Below are positions 24,885-36,759 of a stretch of 64,000 nucleotides of DNA, piece after piece. Under the pieces are notes generated by a model. That model ran no database searches. It had not been told where the DNA came from and saw only the letters and a program-made list of their open reading frames with translations. Within the stretch, counting starts at the first letter, position 1; each line of letters starts with the position of its first letter. A program made the translations under genes and the position numbers. Source of the stretch: Lepturacanthus savala (Eukaryota > Chordata > Actinopteri > Scombriformes > Trichiuridae); contig CM060471.1 in assembly GCA_030544235.1 (NCBI GenBank), positions 4,582,348 through 4,646,347 of the forward strand, read 5' to 3'.

Positions 24885-25140
24885 TTCCCACATGATCCCA
24901 TAATCCACTGTGTCGAATGCAGAGCTAAGGTCTAATAGTATTATTTTTTTTTTTTTACCGTCACTTTTAATCCTCGTGTCATTCCCAACTTTTAAAGGGG
25001 CAGTTTCTGTGCTGTCAGATGTGCGGAAACCAGACTGGAATTCATTGTGTACTTATAACTGTTACTGTAACAGTTCCTGAAAGGCAACCTCCTTAATAAT
25101 CTTACTCTGGAAGGTAAGGTTGGACATTGACATTTTGATG
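24885..25140 (-). pseudogene. L2-like LINE reverse transcriptase, N-terminal part
   Basis: On the minus strand the finger and palm motifs of L2/CR1-type non-LTR reverse transcriptases are readable: MSNLTFQSKIIKEV (upstream end), EFQSGFRTSDSTETA, and LLDLSSAFDTVD (24900-24940) containing the first catalytic aspartate of motif A. Two stop codons sit between the first and second motif, and a poly-A run lies before motif A. It ends just after motif A, so the catalytic YADD half is absent. With the endonuclease at 26.4-27.0 kb on the same strand it probably forms one LINE copy, split by later insertions. Confidence 0.8.
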
Positions 25141-25242
25141 GACTTTTTAAAATTGAGTTTTTTTATTATTTCATTGGTGCAGCATTGTTGATACTGTCTA
25201 AAGGTTTGGGCCAGTTCATTCCCTCTACTGCTCTCAGATGTA

Positions 25243-26040
25243 CAGTTGTGTTCAACATAATAGCAGTGTGTTTACAAACGTGAGTAAAGCCAAAATCCTT
25301 ATAATCATTTTTATTTTGGTGTATTGGGAATTGGGTGTATTTTGACTTATTTTGCAGACAATGAAGAAAAATTAATATAAGGCTGTTCAAAGAAATATCT
25401 TGAGTTTTTCTTTTCAAACTCAACTGTATAAACTGAAGAAGCTTCAGGATTTATCATTCCTGTAAATCACTAAAGTAATATTTAGTTTTATAACCATGGT
25501 TTCTGAGACCTGCTTCGCAATTGTGCTGCATGGAGTCAACCAACTTTTGGCTCCTATGAACAGGTATTTCAGCCCCACAATTGCTCTGAATTTCTTGATT
25601 TTGCCTCAGAAACATCATGATGTCAGATGTTTGATGTCAGCCCACATGTTTTCAATGGGATTAAGGTCCAAGGATTTGGTTGGCCACTCCAGAACTTTAA
25701 TTTCTTTGATCTAGAACCCAGATGCTGCTGATTTACTGGTGTGTTTAGGGTCATTGTCCTGTTGAAACATACATTTCAAGGGCATTTCCTCTTCAGCATA
25801 AGGCAACATGACAAGTATTCTGGTATAGGCAAACAGATTTTCAGTTTATATAGTAAATATTTAAGTTTGTAAAGAAAAATGCAGATTTTTTTAACAGCCT
25901 AATTTTGATTATTCTTAATTTTCTGTAAAGTAATACAAAAATTGAAACATTTTTCTTCACATTTTGATTCAGGATATAAAATACAATGTTCCCAATGCGT
26001 TGAAATGAAAATTATTGTAAGGATTTTGACTTTGTTTTAG
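25243..26040 (-). mobile_element. Tc1/mariner element remnant
   Basis: The left end is TA followed by CAGTTGTGTTCAACATAATA, typical of Tc1-like transposons of fish. Subterminal inverted repeats match: AAAATCCTTA (25292-25301) with TAAGGATTTT (26018-26027), and a TTGGGAA/TTCCCAA pair at 25323 and 25989. The right terminus lacks roughly the outer 38 bp and abuts a SINE. The inside encodes, on the minus strand, the C-terminal catalytic part of a DD34E transposase. Most of the N-terminal DNA-binding region is gone, so the copy is a non-functional deletion derivative. Confidence 0.85.
25600..25790 (-). pseudogene. Tc1-like transposase catalytic fragment
   Basis: Minus strand: MFQQDNDPKHTSKSA, then a stop codon (25711-25713), then KVLEWPTKSLDLNPIENMW. 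The second catalytic Asp (codon at 25756-25758) and the catalytic Glu (25651-25653) are separated by exactly 34 codons, the DD34E spacing of Tc1 transposases. The enzyme would cut and paste the element through its inverted repeats. The in-frame stop and missing N-terminal domain make it dead. Confidence 0.88.
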
Positions 26041-26400
26041 GGTGACACAGTGGCGCAGGGGTTAGCGCTGTTTCCTCACAGCAAGAAGGTCACAGGTTCA
26101 AGACCTCCTTGGTCCTGGGTCTGGGACCTTTCTGTGTGGAGTTTCATGTTCTCCCCGTGTCTGTGTGGGTTTTCACCGGGTACTCCGGCTTCCTCCCACA
26201 GTCCAAAAACATGCTGAGGTTAATTGGAGACTCTAAATTGCCCGTAGGTGTGAGTGTGTGAGTGAATGGTGTGTGTGCCCCACAATTGGCTGGCGACCAT
26301 CTGGGGTGTATCCCTGCCTCTCACTGTAATGCGTTGGGATAGGCTCCAGCAGACCATGTGACCCTAATGAGGAATAAGCAGGTATAGAAAATGACTGACT
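26041..26400 (+). mobile_element. SINE-like repeat copy 7 (full length)
   Basis: The best-preserved copy. The head has an A-box-like TGGCGCAGGGG (26051-26061) and a B-box-like GGTTCAAGACC (26095-26105) at tRNA-like spacing, followed by the complete body and the GGTATAGAAAATGACTGACTG tail. A 7-bp GTTTTAG occurs before it (26034-26040) and 6 bp after it (26407-26413), a possible target duplication. It sits exactly between the truncated Tc1 end and the LINE endonuclease. Confidence 0.9.
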
Positions 26401-26404
26401 GCAC

Positions 26405-26965
26405 ACGTTTTAGAGAAGTTCCTTTTCCTGACACGTTGACTGATTGATCATTTGTGAATAATACACTAAAAACACAGTAATGGTCTGACAGTGCAACATC
26501 ACTCTAGCATTAGCGCCTGTACATAATTTGGAGAATGTGTCTGATGACAAGTTTTCTCTGTGACTGACAGGTGAAGTTAATCCACTGCAATAGTTCATTA
26601 AACCAGCTAAAAGTTATCAACGTGAAATAACACTTCAGTGCAGTCAGTACAGACATTTGATAGCAGATCTACAAAGTCAGCCATAAATTCAGAGTTGTGT
26701 TTGTGTGGTTGGTACAATATCAGCAGCAGGGCTGACATGTCACACGGCAGATTGATAGCAAGGTGTACAAAGCTCTGGTAATCTCCAAGTGACACCTGAA
26801 GACAGTTTAAGGAGTTGGGAATAAAAAAAATGGCCGCTACTCCACCACCTTGTTTGCCCTGTGCAGATATTATGTTTCAGTAATAAACAGAACATCAGTG
26901 TCTTCAATAAGTTTGCTGGCACTATAAATGACTTATTGGACAGGGAACACACATTCAATGAAGAG
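26405..26965 (-). pseudogene. L2-like LINE AP endonuclease domain, broken
   Basis: Minus strand, in N-to-C order: NVCSLSNKSFIV (near 26920-26960), EDTDVLFITET (26873-26905), GGGVAAIFF (about 26825-26850), LGDYQSFVHLAI, LYQPHKHNSEFMADFVDLLS, TEVLFHVDNF (26607-26636), then in another frame ALSDHYCVF with the catalytic SDH at 26480-26488. These are the landmarks of the APE-type endonuclease of L2/CR1-like LINEs, which nicks target DNA for target-primed reverse transcription. Several frame changes break it. The domain continues to the SINE boundary at 26400. Confidence 0.82.
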
Positions 26966-26969
26966 TTAA

Positions 26970-28600
26970 GTTAAGTTAAGAGCATGCAAGGTGTGACTGA
27001 TGATGATGAGGATAAGTTTGTTTACATTACCTGATCTATCAGAGATCATAACAGGAACAGCAGGTGGAAGTACTGATAAGGGTGTTTTTTTTAAGGTCAA
27101 TCTGAGCTGTTACAGTCAGTGTGATCAAATGTTCACCACTACTTTGTTCTATTGATGGTGTCATCTACTGCCAGTTTTATTCTCTGCAAATTACATACAG
27201 ATTTATTCTGTCTTTGTTTTGTCTATTATATATTGATATAGTGTATATATGATCCTCCTGCTCCTTTCTTTTTCAGTTCTCAGTGTGCATCACATTGTCA
27301 TGCAAAGCGTGGCCTGGTCAGGAGGTGGTGGTACAGGACATGATACACACGGCTGTAATAAACAGAGTAGAAGAAGAAGTTGCAAAACTGAAACAAAACC
27401 AGCTACAAGAAATAAATGAGGAGATCTTCAGGAATTAATTTCAATAGGTCAATTTGTAAAGATGAACACAAAGAATTGCATGATGTGAGTTAAATTTTAG
27501 TTACATCAGAATTTAGGTTTCCTTTCCAGCTCAGGTTTAACTCTTTTAAATAAAAGCAAAAAAAAACCTAAATTTGTACCCAAAGTTGAATAGTATGAAA
27601 TAGCTTGGCTGAATACTGAACATCAAATGCTTGAATAATATCACATAGTCTAGAATAAATTTTAGATATGTTTTCTAAAGAAACATCTCCACTAAGCATG
27701 CATTCAAGAGGAGAAAACACACCACAAATGTAAGAATGGAAACTACAAATTCACTCCACAGTCCACTCTAGTTGCACGAAAACCGCAGCATGTCACAGTT
27801 GATTTCCGTTGCCATGGAAACTTGATGCTGTTCAGTGGCCGTTTGGACTCAAGAGGAAAAAAAGATGTTTAAATGAAAACCGTGGAGATTTAACATGAAA
27901 CAAAAGTGATCATTTTCACAAAAGGTTCAACATCAAGTCTCGAGTGGTGACGACTTTAGACTCTTTGGTGGTGAATGACCTCACGGAGCAGACGCTCTGG
28001 AGAGAGAAAAGGAATCCTGAATAGTCCGGTTCACATTAACATGTTTTTGTACCCAATCGGCACAGGGGGCAACCAACCAGAGCAATAATCGGCCCAATAT
28101 TCAGTGCATCCTTAAAAAAAAAAAACCTTTATTGAATATTAAAACATTGTTACCAATAAAATGTTTTTCTCAAATTTGACCATTTCCATCAATTTTTTCT
28201 AATGTGATGCATCAAAATACACTAGAATAAGCTGGAGGAACACGACTATTGGTTTATATGATCTAAATAACTGTGGGTGTGAAGTCAGGCTCACAGAAGC
28301 TCGTAGCTGGCTGATTATCGTCAGTAATGAGAGGAGAAAAAAGGACAAAGTCTCAGCCTCAGGAGGATCCGCATGTTTATTTATTCAGCGAAGAAAGACT
28401 GAATAAACAGAGGACTTGGCAAAACAATAAACAACTAAAGGAGTACTCAAGCAATATAAACGGAATTAATACACTGGAGGCAAACTACCACTTAAACTGC
28501 AGAATCTGGCTGCCATAGGGATGACAGCTGCTGTTTTTTAATGGACAGTGAGTCCCGATATAAAGCAATTTAAAGAGTGATTACTGACACACACAGATGC
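26970..28600. other. AT-rich non-coding DNA
   Basis: No gene or named element. Near 28.03-28.12 kb GGTTCACATTAACATG and CAATAATCGGCCCAATATT recall short dispersed fish repeats. Confidence 0.35.
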
Positions 28601-29925
28601 ATTTGATACATGTTGCAGCGATGTGATTGATTACAGTGAACGCGCGTTGGAAATCTGGGCGAGAAGTCTCAGTCTTTCAGCAGCAGGACAGCTCAGCAGT
28701 GAATCAGGAGAAACTCCCAGACATCACAGGATGGATGTGAACACGGCTGTGGACCTTTTCATTCAACTTACTGCATGCCGTGTTTTTACAGCCTCTTATT
28801 TCACTGCGCATTCAATAGGTTTCATAATAGCAAATATAGTGGTGACATTGTGTGTTGGTTTCATGAGTACTTCTCATCATGTGGTTGAGAAGTTCATCAA
28901 ACCCTCAAATAAGTTGGCGACCGTCAGTTTTATTTGACAACAGCTGGGAAAATATGTAGCAGCAGTGAGAAATGTTCCACACTCCAACTATTGTTGCATG
29001 GTTTTAGGGTGATGCTGACAGTTGTGTGTGTTTGCGTGTGTGTATAGGAGTTTAAATAGAGAAGCAGACTGCACACACATCATGTTGTCAAAATGTATGT
29101 AAACCTGGATACGGTACCACCTCTTTGCAGCACGCCAGTTTTTCCCAGTGGCCACTGGTGGTATTATAACAAAAAATCACACGTGACCCTAAAAGCATTT
29201 TTCCCATAGACCACAATAGTAAAAGAGAAGCCTGTAAAACTGTTAACAGGACACAATCAGCTATTACCCTGTTAATTACTAATCCTGTAGTCTATATTTT
29301 TAAGTCATTGACTTTTTATATGTCAAAAACCTTTCAAAGGCCAGAAAAAAGTCGGTAGTCCCAGTGTGACGTGATGATGGGAGGCCCCAGAGCATCATGG
29401 GAGGTGACTCTGCTGATCAGTCTCTATGTGTTGCATAACGCGGAAATAAACCCGGAAGTTTTTTGGTTCAACTTCCATTGAAATGAATGGCAGCCATTTT
29501 TCAGTCTGGTATCTAGTGCTACACTACATCCATGATCTCCCCCTGTCACAGCCAGTTCCGGTTGTTCCTTTTGCATGCGATTTCACTATGCGGCTACCTC
29601 CCTCTCAAACAACTCTGACCCCCCTCCCCCCACCATTCCGCCTTTGTACCTTTTACGCAGAACTGTGAGGTGAAATAATCCATCGATCAATCAATAAATC
29701 AATCCCTGAGGGGCAATTAAAAGGCACAGCGAGCAGCACCATGGAAGGACAAACAACACATCAAATACGTCAGAAACATGAACGTGCCCCGCGTCGAACA
29801 GGCTGTGTAAAGGCAGGTGATTAATACATAACCAGGCTGTGTTGCTGTGTGTTGAGTAAATGTAACACTCTTCTATATGTATGTTTGGAGTTATATAATT
29901 TAGAGTACCTAAAACACTGTGAGTA
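28600..29925. other. Non-coding DNA with probable old dispersed repeats
   Basis: A 104-codon plus-strand frame (28623-28937) has no recognisable domain and no supporting context. 29.33-29.52 kb (GGAAGTTTTTTGGTTC, TTCCATTGAAATGAATGG) and 29.68-29.73 kb (AATCCCTGAGGGGCAATTA) look like fragments of common fish repeats. Confidence 0.35.
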
Positions 29926-29928
29926 TGC

Positions 29929-29930
<2 letters not shown>

Positions 29931-29981
<51 letters not shown>
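29931..29981. repeat. (TG)n microsatellite
   Basis: Uninterrupted TG tract of about 25 units. Confidence 0.92.
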
Positions 29982-29983
<2 letters not shown>

Positions 29984-30466
29984 GCATCCAGTGGCTGAAC
30001 AGGCTGCAGCATCACCAGGACCACGGACGCTGCCTGTTGGGTAGACTGGAGTGTGTGGGAAGGCTGGAGGCAGCGCTGCCGATAGCTCAGAGTTTTTATC
30101 TCAACACAACCTGCACGTCTGTCTGCTGATTGATTCGCTCTGTTTTATCCAAGGACACAGCATGTGTAAAATACAAGGCCTTGCTCTAGATTACATGGAA
30201 TCTATAGGTTACTGCCTGTAAACCTGTATGTGTGTGTGTTTGAGCATGTCTGCACAGTAATCTTTAAATATTTCTTCACAATTTGGTATTAGTTTATCTG
30301 TGTTTGTGGATGTGTAGATCTGTCTGCTGTGTGTGTGTGTGTGTCTGTGTGTTTATCTCCTGTCACTTCTGTCACTTCCAACTGAGGAAGAAAAAAAAAT
30401 AGGGGAGAAGCAGCGTGTCAGGCCAAGGAGTGAAAGGTGCTATTAATCATATAGACTCAGTGATGA

Positions 30467-30571
<105 letters not shown>

Positions 30572-30599
30572 TGAGATGACCACACACCCATAGGACCTG

Positions 30600-33500
30600 C
30601 AACTTTCATGACAGGTGTCTGACCTCTCCTCTTTGAACCAGCAGACAGACAGGTGTGTGCTAACTGGATTTCATGCTCCACTACCTCAGAGACATGATTT
30701 TCCAGATTCATTGGGAATTTGGGATTTTCAGAAATAACTATAACCCATTCCTATGAACAATGCCTGGTTAAGTTGTATCAATAATGAATAATATACATAC
30801 ATAACGTGAGCATTCTGAATTTAAGATGATAGCAAGTTAGAATCTGAATGCACAAGTTGAAGTTATCAGTACTGCAGTGAAGTTAGCTTGTTATTGGATA
30901 TACAGTATAAGCTTTCAAGCCAATACACAATAACAAAACGTAAGTAACCTTACAATAGTAAGAACAGCTAATTGCTGTAAGATAGATGTTTGGCTTGTTG
31001 CTTTGAACACATTGAGCGGTGTATATTATCATTATGTTTTTGACTCTAACAGCTCAAATTCATACACTAATTAGCTGCTAATGTTATGTTGTGATGTCTG
31101 TAACCAAACATCTTTACATTGATCTACAGTTGTGTGCAGAACTTTACATCATAGCTAATGTTAGCCTGTTGAATTTATTCATGTTTGCTCTATGTAACTT
31201 TACAACGTGCTTTCAAAAAATATATATCATTACTTTTTAAAGGTATCTTGCCCCTGACAAAGTACATTTTTATCAGAATACAGTGGTCAGTGACTTGTAT
31301 GTATGTATTTACAGACAACAGTCTCATCTGCTGGAGCTCTGTCTGACCCCTGACCCCCATCAGACCCCCAACTGCAGGTCAACCCACCTGGTGTGTCCAG
31401 GTGATGACCATAGACATAGAGGAAATGCTGTGGACAACTTCAAGACTCCTGCATCTCCACGCAGCTACAATGATGTATAGATTTAATAAGAGAGGGTTCT
31501 TCACATTGTCAGGAGAATTTGTCCCAAATATGATATAATAAAACCAGTAATCAATGTACATATTTAACATTACCAGTTTTTCATTGTTTTAGTTTTGATA
31601 ATGTTACAAACACCATTTGATTTGACTCTTGTTATGTAAATTAATAGTCAATCATAAGCATAATCAATAAATACATTAATTTTAAATAACTGAATTTGGT
31701 TTTGTGCATAAACAATCTGTCATATCATACTTTTTCAATCAGGGTAAATAATCACAAACAAAATGTATCAACACAGATGTTTACTGATATATTTTGGGGA
31801 AAGAGATAATAGAAAAACACAAAAAATAAGGATACACATAGCAATTACAACCACTTATGAACTAATTCAACTATATACATATTTGGGGAAACTATTTTCT
31901 CACTTGGAAAACAAAGAATATGCTGTAAAAACCATAAAGACATAGTGTTATCTTACCTATTAAGTAGAAATCCTGTCATCATGGTGTATTTGCAACTCTC
32001 TCTGTTGTTTCAGGTGACGCCTCCATTCATTTGCTGCTGCACTGATGCTAACTCTGGTTTTGTTTTACTCTTCAGCCTTTTTCTTAGCAGTAATCGTCTC
32101 AGATACAGTTTCTTGCTGTCGGTCAGTTGTTGTCGCTTCTTCTGCTATGATGTCACTGTCGTTTCCATCTTATTTTCTTTTAGCAGCCTGTGCTATCTGA
32201 CATGTCGCTAACTAGCGGAGCATGTACGCGTGGGTCGTTCGTCAGTTTAGTTTGATTGATAAGTCACCATCCAATGACTAAGACCGGGACACGTAACGTG
32301 ATTGGATGAAGTTTATTCAGTCCTGCTCGTCCTACAGGTTATTATATTTTTTCTTTAAGTGTCAGCGCATTTAATTTATTGATTACTATCAGCATGTGAC
32401 GTTGAATTTACACAATACAATAAAAAGTGAAAACATCATCCACCCTACCCTTAATTCAGTAGGTTAGTTAGTGTTATACAATAAAATATCACTGACATAT
32501 TCAATCATTAAGTCATATTCTGTCAGTGATACCCTGTCTGGTCCCTTGCTCATGTTCCTCAACTTAAAGCTAAAATGTAACACCAATGTTATTGGTGATC
32601 TCTGGACCTAGTGGAAGGAAACAAATGGAACGGAAAACATTGAAACTGGTAATGAATGTCTACAAATATATTTTGTTGTGACAAGCAATGTTTGACTGGT
32701 AGCAGGACTGCTGATGTCTTACTAGTGAAGAAAAATGCAGGCTTGAAAACTGTGACTTTATTATGAGGCAAATTAAATGCAAACCATATAATTATGGGTT
32801 TGGTGAATTTGTTTTTTTCTTTGTACTCCTATGAGTTTTAGACTATGTAAGTCCAAGTTGAGTAAGTTACAGTTCATGCAGTGGTGACTGGCTGGCCAGC
32901 TGAGTTGAGATTACTGAATGAACAGATGGTACACGATTTAAATGGTCTTGATAGTTTGGTTTCTTATGCTGGCTGCTATGCTTCAGTAGTTGGGTTGGTA
33001 GACATCGTTAGCAATACACAGGATTCAGCCTCAGCTGGTGTTGGACATCTAACTGTGTAATAAAAATCTAGGCCTAAATGTAGGGATTGTGTCATAATTG
33101 TATGAGAAGTGGGTGGCAGAGCAGAAGTCAGACTCTGCTGTTCACAAGATCTGAATAAAGTTTAATAAACTCTAACACATTAGCTGCAACAACATTACAC
33201 CTACTACAACCCCCCCCCCTCCCTGAACAAAAACAATCATAGTCCATGTCAGCAGAAAACTTTCCTCTGTAATACCAACACCTTACTGAGGAAAACAACA
33301 CAACGCCTGCAGATCATCAACACGTCTGTTATTGCATAAGCTGTTCTTCACCCAATCACAGGTCTGACTCTCCAACCAGACCAGTTGTGTCCCAACATCA
33401 GCATCAGTTGGCTAAACTAGTACAAACCACTGCAACAAAACATCAAGGCTGCTTCACAAGTTGCATTTGTCAACTTTGACAGCAAGTGGACTTACTGGAT

Positions 33501-34230
33501 GGATTAACGGTGCTAACCATGCTGAGAGGACTGGATCTGTGTATTTGGACATTTTTCTTGGTTAGGAGGAAATATTTTATATGGATCCCAGTCAACATTA
33601 CATCAGGATGCCTAAGTGTTATAACCATTTATACATTTCATAATGGTTTCAGCTGTTAGATAATGTTACAAGTTGCTTAATGAGTGGTTATCGAGTTCTG
33701 CCCAGTAATTTGGTGATCAAGTAAACTGTAATGAGGATGTCCTTAGCCAATTCTACACCCTACAACCAAGTTCCATGAAAGTCAGTCTGGGCATTTTTCT
33801 GTAATCCTGTTTACAGATGAAAAACAAACAGCACAGAAGACAACACCTCCGTGCAAAGGTAACCATTGGCAGCAGAGGTCAAATCAATTTCCCTCAGCAC
33901 TGATAATAAAGTTCAGATAGTAAAAAAAAAAAATGAAGTTGCGTATGCTGTTTAAATCTTCAGAACCGTGTTGCGGTACTGTCTCAGTCACAGAATGTTT
34001 ATTTATCAGAAGCCTGACCTTGGTACCGCTGAGGTGTTTGTGTCGAAGATAACGCACACATTGTAGATAGTGACACAATGCAGTGGTCCTCCATATCTGA
34101 TGGTCTGGCTGCTGCTACTAACGCATCCGCAGTGGGAGATGAATAATCAGCATCACTCACACACAACCTGACACATAAACAACCGTGCACACACACACAT
34201 ACACACTTGCTTACACATGCATACATACCC
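30600..34230. other. AT-rich non-coding DNA
   Basis: No gene, RNA or confident mobile element over 3.6 kb. A short C run lies at 33211-33220. Confidence 0.4.
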
Positions 34231-34237
34231 TTCGGCA

Positions 34238-34254
34238 CCCCCCCCCCCCCCCCC
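34238..34254. repeat. Poly-C tract
   Basis: Seventeen consecutive C bases following CA-rich sequence. The complementary strand is a G run able to form quadruplex-type structures. Confidence 0.9.
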
Positions 34255-34289
34255 ACCGCCCAGCAGGTCAGGGTCTGTTATGTAAGGTT

Positions 34290-34575
34290 AAGCAGGCATC
34301 AGTACTCCGTCTCCCTGCAACCTCTTCTGAAGGCCTATGGAGCAACTCATCTACATAGTATGAATACGAATGACTGGGACTGTATGCTAAAAGCTATTAG
34401 ATCAAGGCTGCCAGTGTGTAATCAGCATAGAAAGAGCAGTGATAGGAAGAGTGACCTAGGTCACCACACAGTTCAGCTGTGGAAATGGGTTTGGAGTGAT
34501 GAGTTATGCATACAGGTATGGTATTGTCTAGTGTTTGAACCTAATAATTCTGTAATAAGAGCATACACAGAGTGA
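34290..34575 (+). pseudogene. Possible Tc1-like transposase fragment
   Basis: The plus-strand frame contains RSRLPVCNQHRKSSD followed by LWKWVWSDELCIQVW. This loosely follows the Tc1 transposase pattern of an R-R-L-x-(F/W)-C/A-N-x-H segment, then W-x-V-x-W-S-D-E with the first catalytic Asp. The match is short, no inverted repeats are visible and no DNDPK or PIEN motif follows. Treat as a weak candidate; it may be random. Confidence 0.25.
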
Positions 34576-34579
34576 ATCA

Positions 34580-35890
34580 TGTCAGGTGTGACTGTACAAT
34601 ATATATTTCCTCCAGATGGAATTACATCCGGAGTTGTATCAGGATCCCAACAGAGGCAGCTCTAATTTATTCCCTGAGATAATTTATAGTGTGTTTGTTC
34701 TCGGGAAACTGCAGCGCTTGCAACACTCACCTGATTTAGATGCAACATCTGTTCTTTTAATTCCAAGATCTATCTGGAGTCAGTCATTTATATAGTGCGC
34801 TTTAAACCAAAACATTTTTACGGACTGAGAAGAATGCCAGTGTCACTGCAAATCATTCAGCAGAGAGGACTGAAAGTCAGTGGTTAACACAGGGCTGCGA
34901 GTCAGTGGAGGAGCAGGAGTTTCCATTATAGAGACGGCCATTTAATTCACTTTCATAGGGGGAGGGGGGTGTGTGAGCAGTTGTACCAACACAAAGGAGA
35001 AATAAACTGAAGTTCTGTTATGGGTGAATCAGGATGTATAGGAGAAAAACATGGTGCTGTGCCCTATAGGATGTACTATATGGGACACTAATGTACTAGT
35101 GAATGTAATTTTTAAGTTGGTTTTATATGTAAGCATATCCAAAGCTCTATAAAATGATTGATAAGATACTAGGTGTATAGTAGATAGAATTATAGATATT
35201 CATCCTATCCTTCCCAAAACATCAGGACAATCCGAAGAAAATAGCTTTTTGTAGTGTGAAATTTTACTGTTTTGATCTTGTTAGTGAATTAATATTTGGT
35301 ACTGGAAAAACTGGAAATATCTAGCTTGTGGTGCAGTAAATCCTTAAAAGGAAATCATATGTATGCCAAGAAGAGACAGAAAGTAGATGGCAATGGAAAG
35401 GGAGCTGTTCAATGTAGCTAGAGGCAGTTCTTCATTGAAAGGTTGGATCCATAGCTGTAAAAGCAAGGGAGAAGATGAGAGAAATAAATGCACATTTGCA
35501 TTAGCCATTAGTAAATATATGCTCAGAAGAAATTAAACCTCTGCTTAGACACGTTTTACAAAATCTTGTTATGAAATTGTTATGAAAGAGAATATTCTGA
35601 GTATAACAGACACAACTCCTATGCTACTGCATCAGTCAACTGATCAGTCTCCTAACTGAAGCTGATTACAATTTAGTACCAGACTCTCAGATGTTGAGCT
35701 ATTTAAGATGCCCTAATTAACCATGATAAGGACCTTAACATGTACAAACTGGCTTCTTTGAGATAATGCTCACTTCCCTGACCCACCTTCACTATATGTT
35801 ATTAGTTCCATGTTTTTACTACAGAGTAGTATCCACCCACTGTATTTTACTACTGAGATTTGTAAAATAAATGTTTATTTTTTCCATGAT
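34580..35890. other. AT-rich non-coding DNA
   Basis: Nothing recognised. The right part (35.5-35.9 kb) may hold further decayed LINE sequence downstream of the reverse-transcriptase fragment that follows, but I cannot read motifs in it. Confidence 0.35.
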
Positions 35891-35899
35891 ATTCATAAT

Positions 35900-36340
35900 G
35901 AAATCTACATTTTTCACCTGGTGCCTGGAATTGAATGCCAGTGACTTCAATTTAGAGGTGAGTTTCTAGTTTCTCTCTTTTTGACTCTGTCCCAATGACG
36001 AGTAACTTGGTTTATTCTGATTGAGCTGAAGGACATTCTGAGCCATCCAAATAATAACATGTAATTAATATCTACACCTGTGGAAGGTATCACTATATAA
36101 GGCGTTTGCCATCAAGAAAAAGAGTAATATAGGGTTCAGTATCACCAGCATCACCATGAAAACTGATTACATATTTGCCTATGGTACTACCAGGGCTTAG
36201 CATGTAAATACGGAAAATGACTGGGCCTAGAACAGAACTTTGTGGTGTGCCACAGTTGATGTCATTCATATCATGTTACATGATATTTCTTAGTGGTTGT
36301 CAATGGGAACAAAACTTTAAAAAAAATGAAGATGTAAACC
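35900..36340 (-). pseudogene. L2-like LINE reverse transcriptase, palm and thumb
   Basis: Minus strand, in order: CGTPQSSVLGPVIF (motif B, 36222-36254 for its core), YMLSPGSTIGKYVISFH, then GDAGDTEPYI, where the catalytic YADD box has become DAGD (36141-36152). WMAQNVLQLNQNK (36011-36049) follows and matches the LINE thumb, then a weakly preserved KSLAFNS...QVKNVDF segment. This is the part of the polymerase after motif A. Loss of the central catalytic Asp and stop codons show inactivity. Confidence 0.8.
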
Positions 36341-36384
36341 CACACATTCATGTAGTCTGTCAATGACAAAATTTAACTGACCAA

Positions 36385-36745
36385 CGCAGCACTCAGTGGC
36401 ATAGTCTGTAATAGGAACTCGGAGTGGATACAGACAGAGGCAGAGAGTGGTGTAAAAGAGTGTCTTTTATTATCCCAGGTGAAGGTGAGTGATGGGCTTG
36501 GAGAGGTAATGCAGGGTTTGGTGCAGGTTCTATGGAGAGGGGGCTCTGCAGACAGAGGCAAGGATCAAATGGGTCGAGACAGGAAAACAGCAGACGGAGC
36601 CAGTAAGACTGGAGTGGTGGGAGGAGAAGCAAGTTACTGGGAAAGTTGTAAAAACAGGCAATGAAGCAACACGTGGAAGGAAAGAGGGGGTTTAAATGCT
36701 GCAGCTGATGAGATGATTGGGGACAGGTGTGCCAGTACTCTGCCA
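36385..36745 (-). mobile_element. Probable gypsy LTR/3' end (minus strand)
   Basis: Directly downstream (on the minus strand) of the gypsy pol fragment. It holds an AATAAA signal (complement of TTTATT at 36466-36471) followed by a CCACTCTCTGCCTCTGTCTG-type stretch, as expected of an LTR 3' part. The boundaries and a matching second LTR are not visible. The 117-codon proline/leucine-rich frame over it is not a recognisable protein. Confidence 0.4.
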
Positions 36746-36759
36746 CTACACCCTGTTTT

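Noticed and set aside
26095..26105. Possible tRNA gene at the SINE head
   Set aside because: The A- and B-box-like words belong to a SINE head; no complete cloverleaf or anticodon arm is kept.
28623..28937. 104-codon plus-strand open frame with hydrophobic stretches
   Set aside because: No family signature, no promoter, splice or conservation evidence; chance is sufficient at this length.
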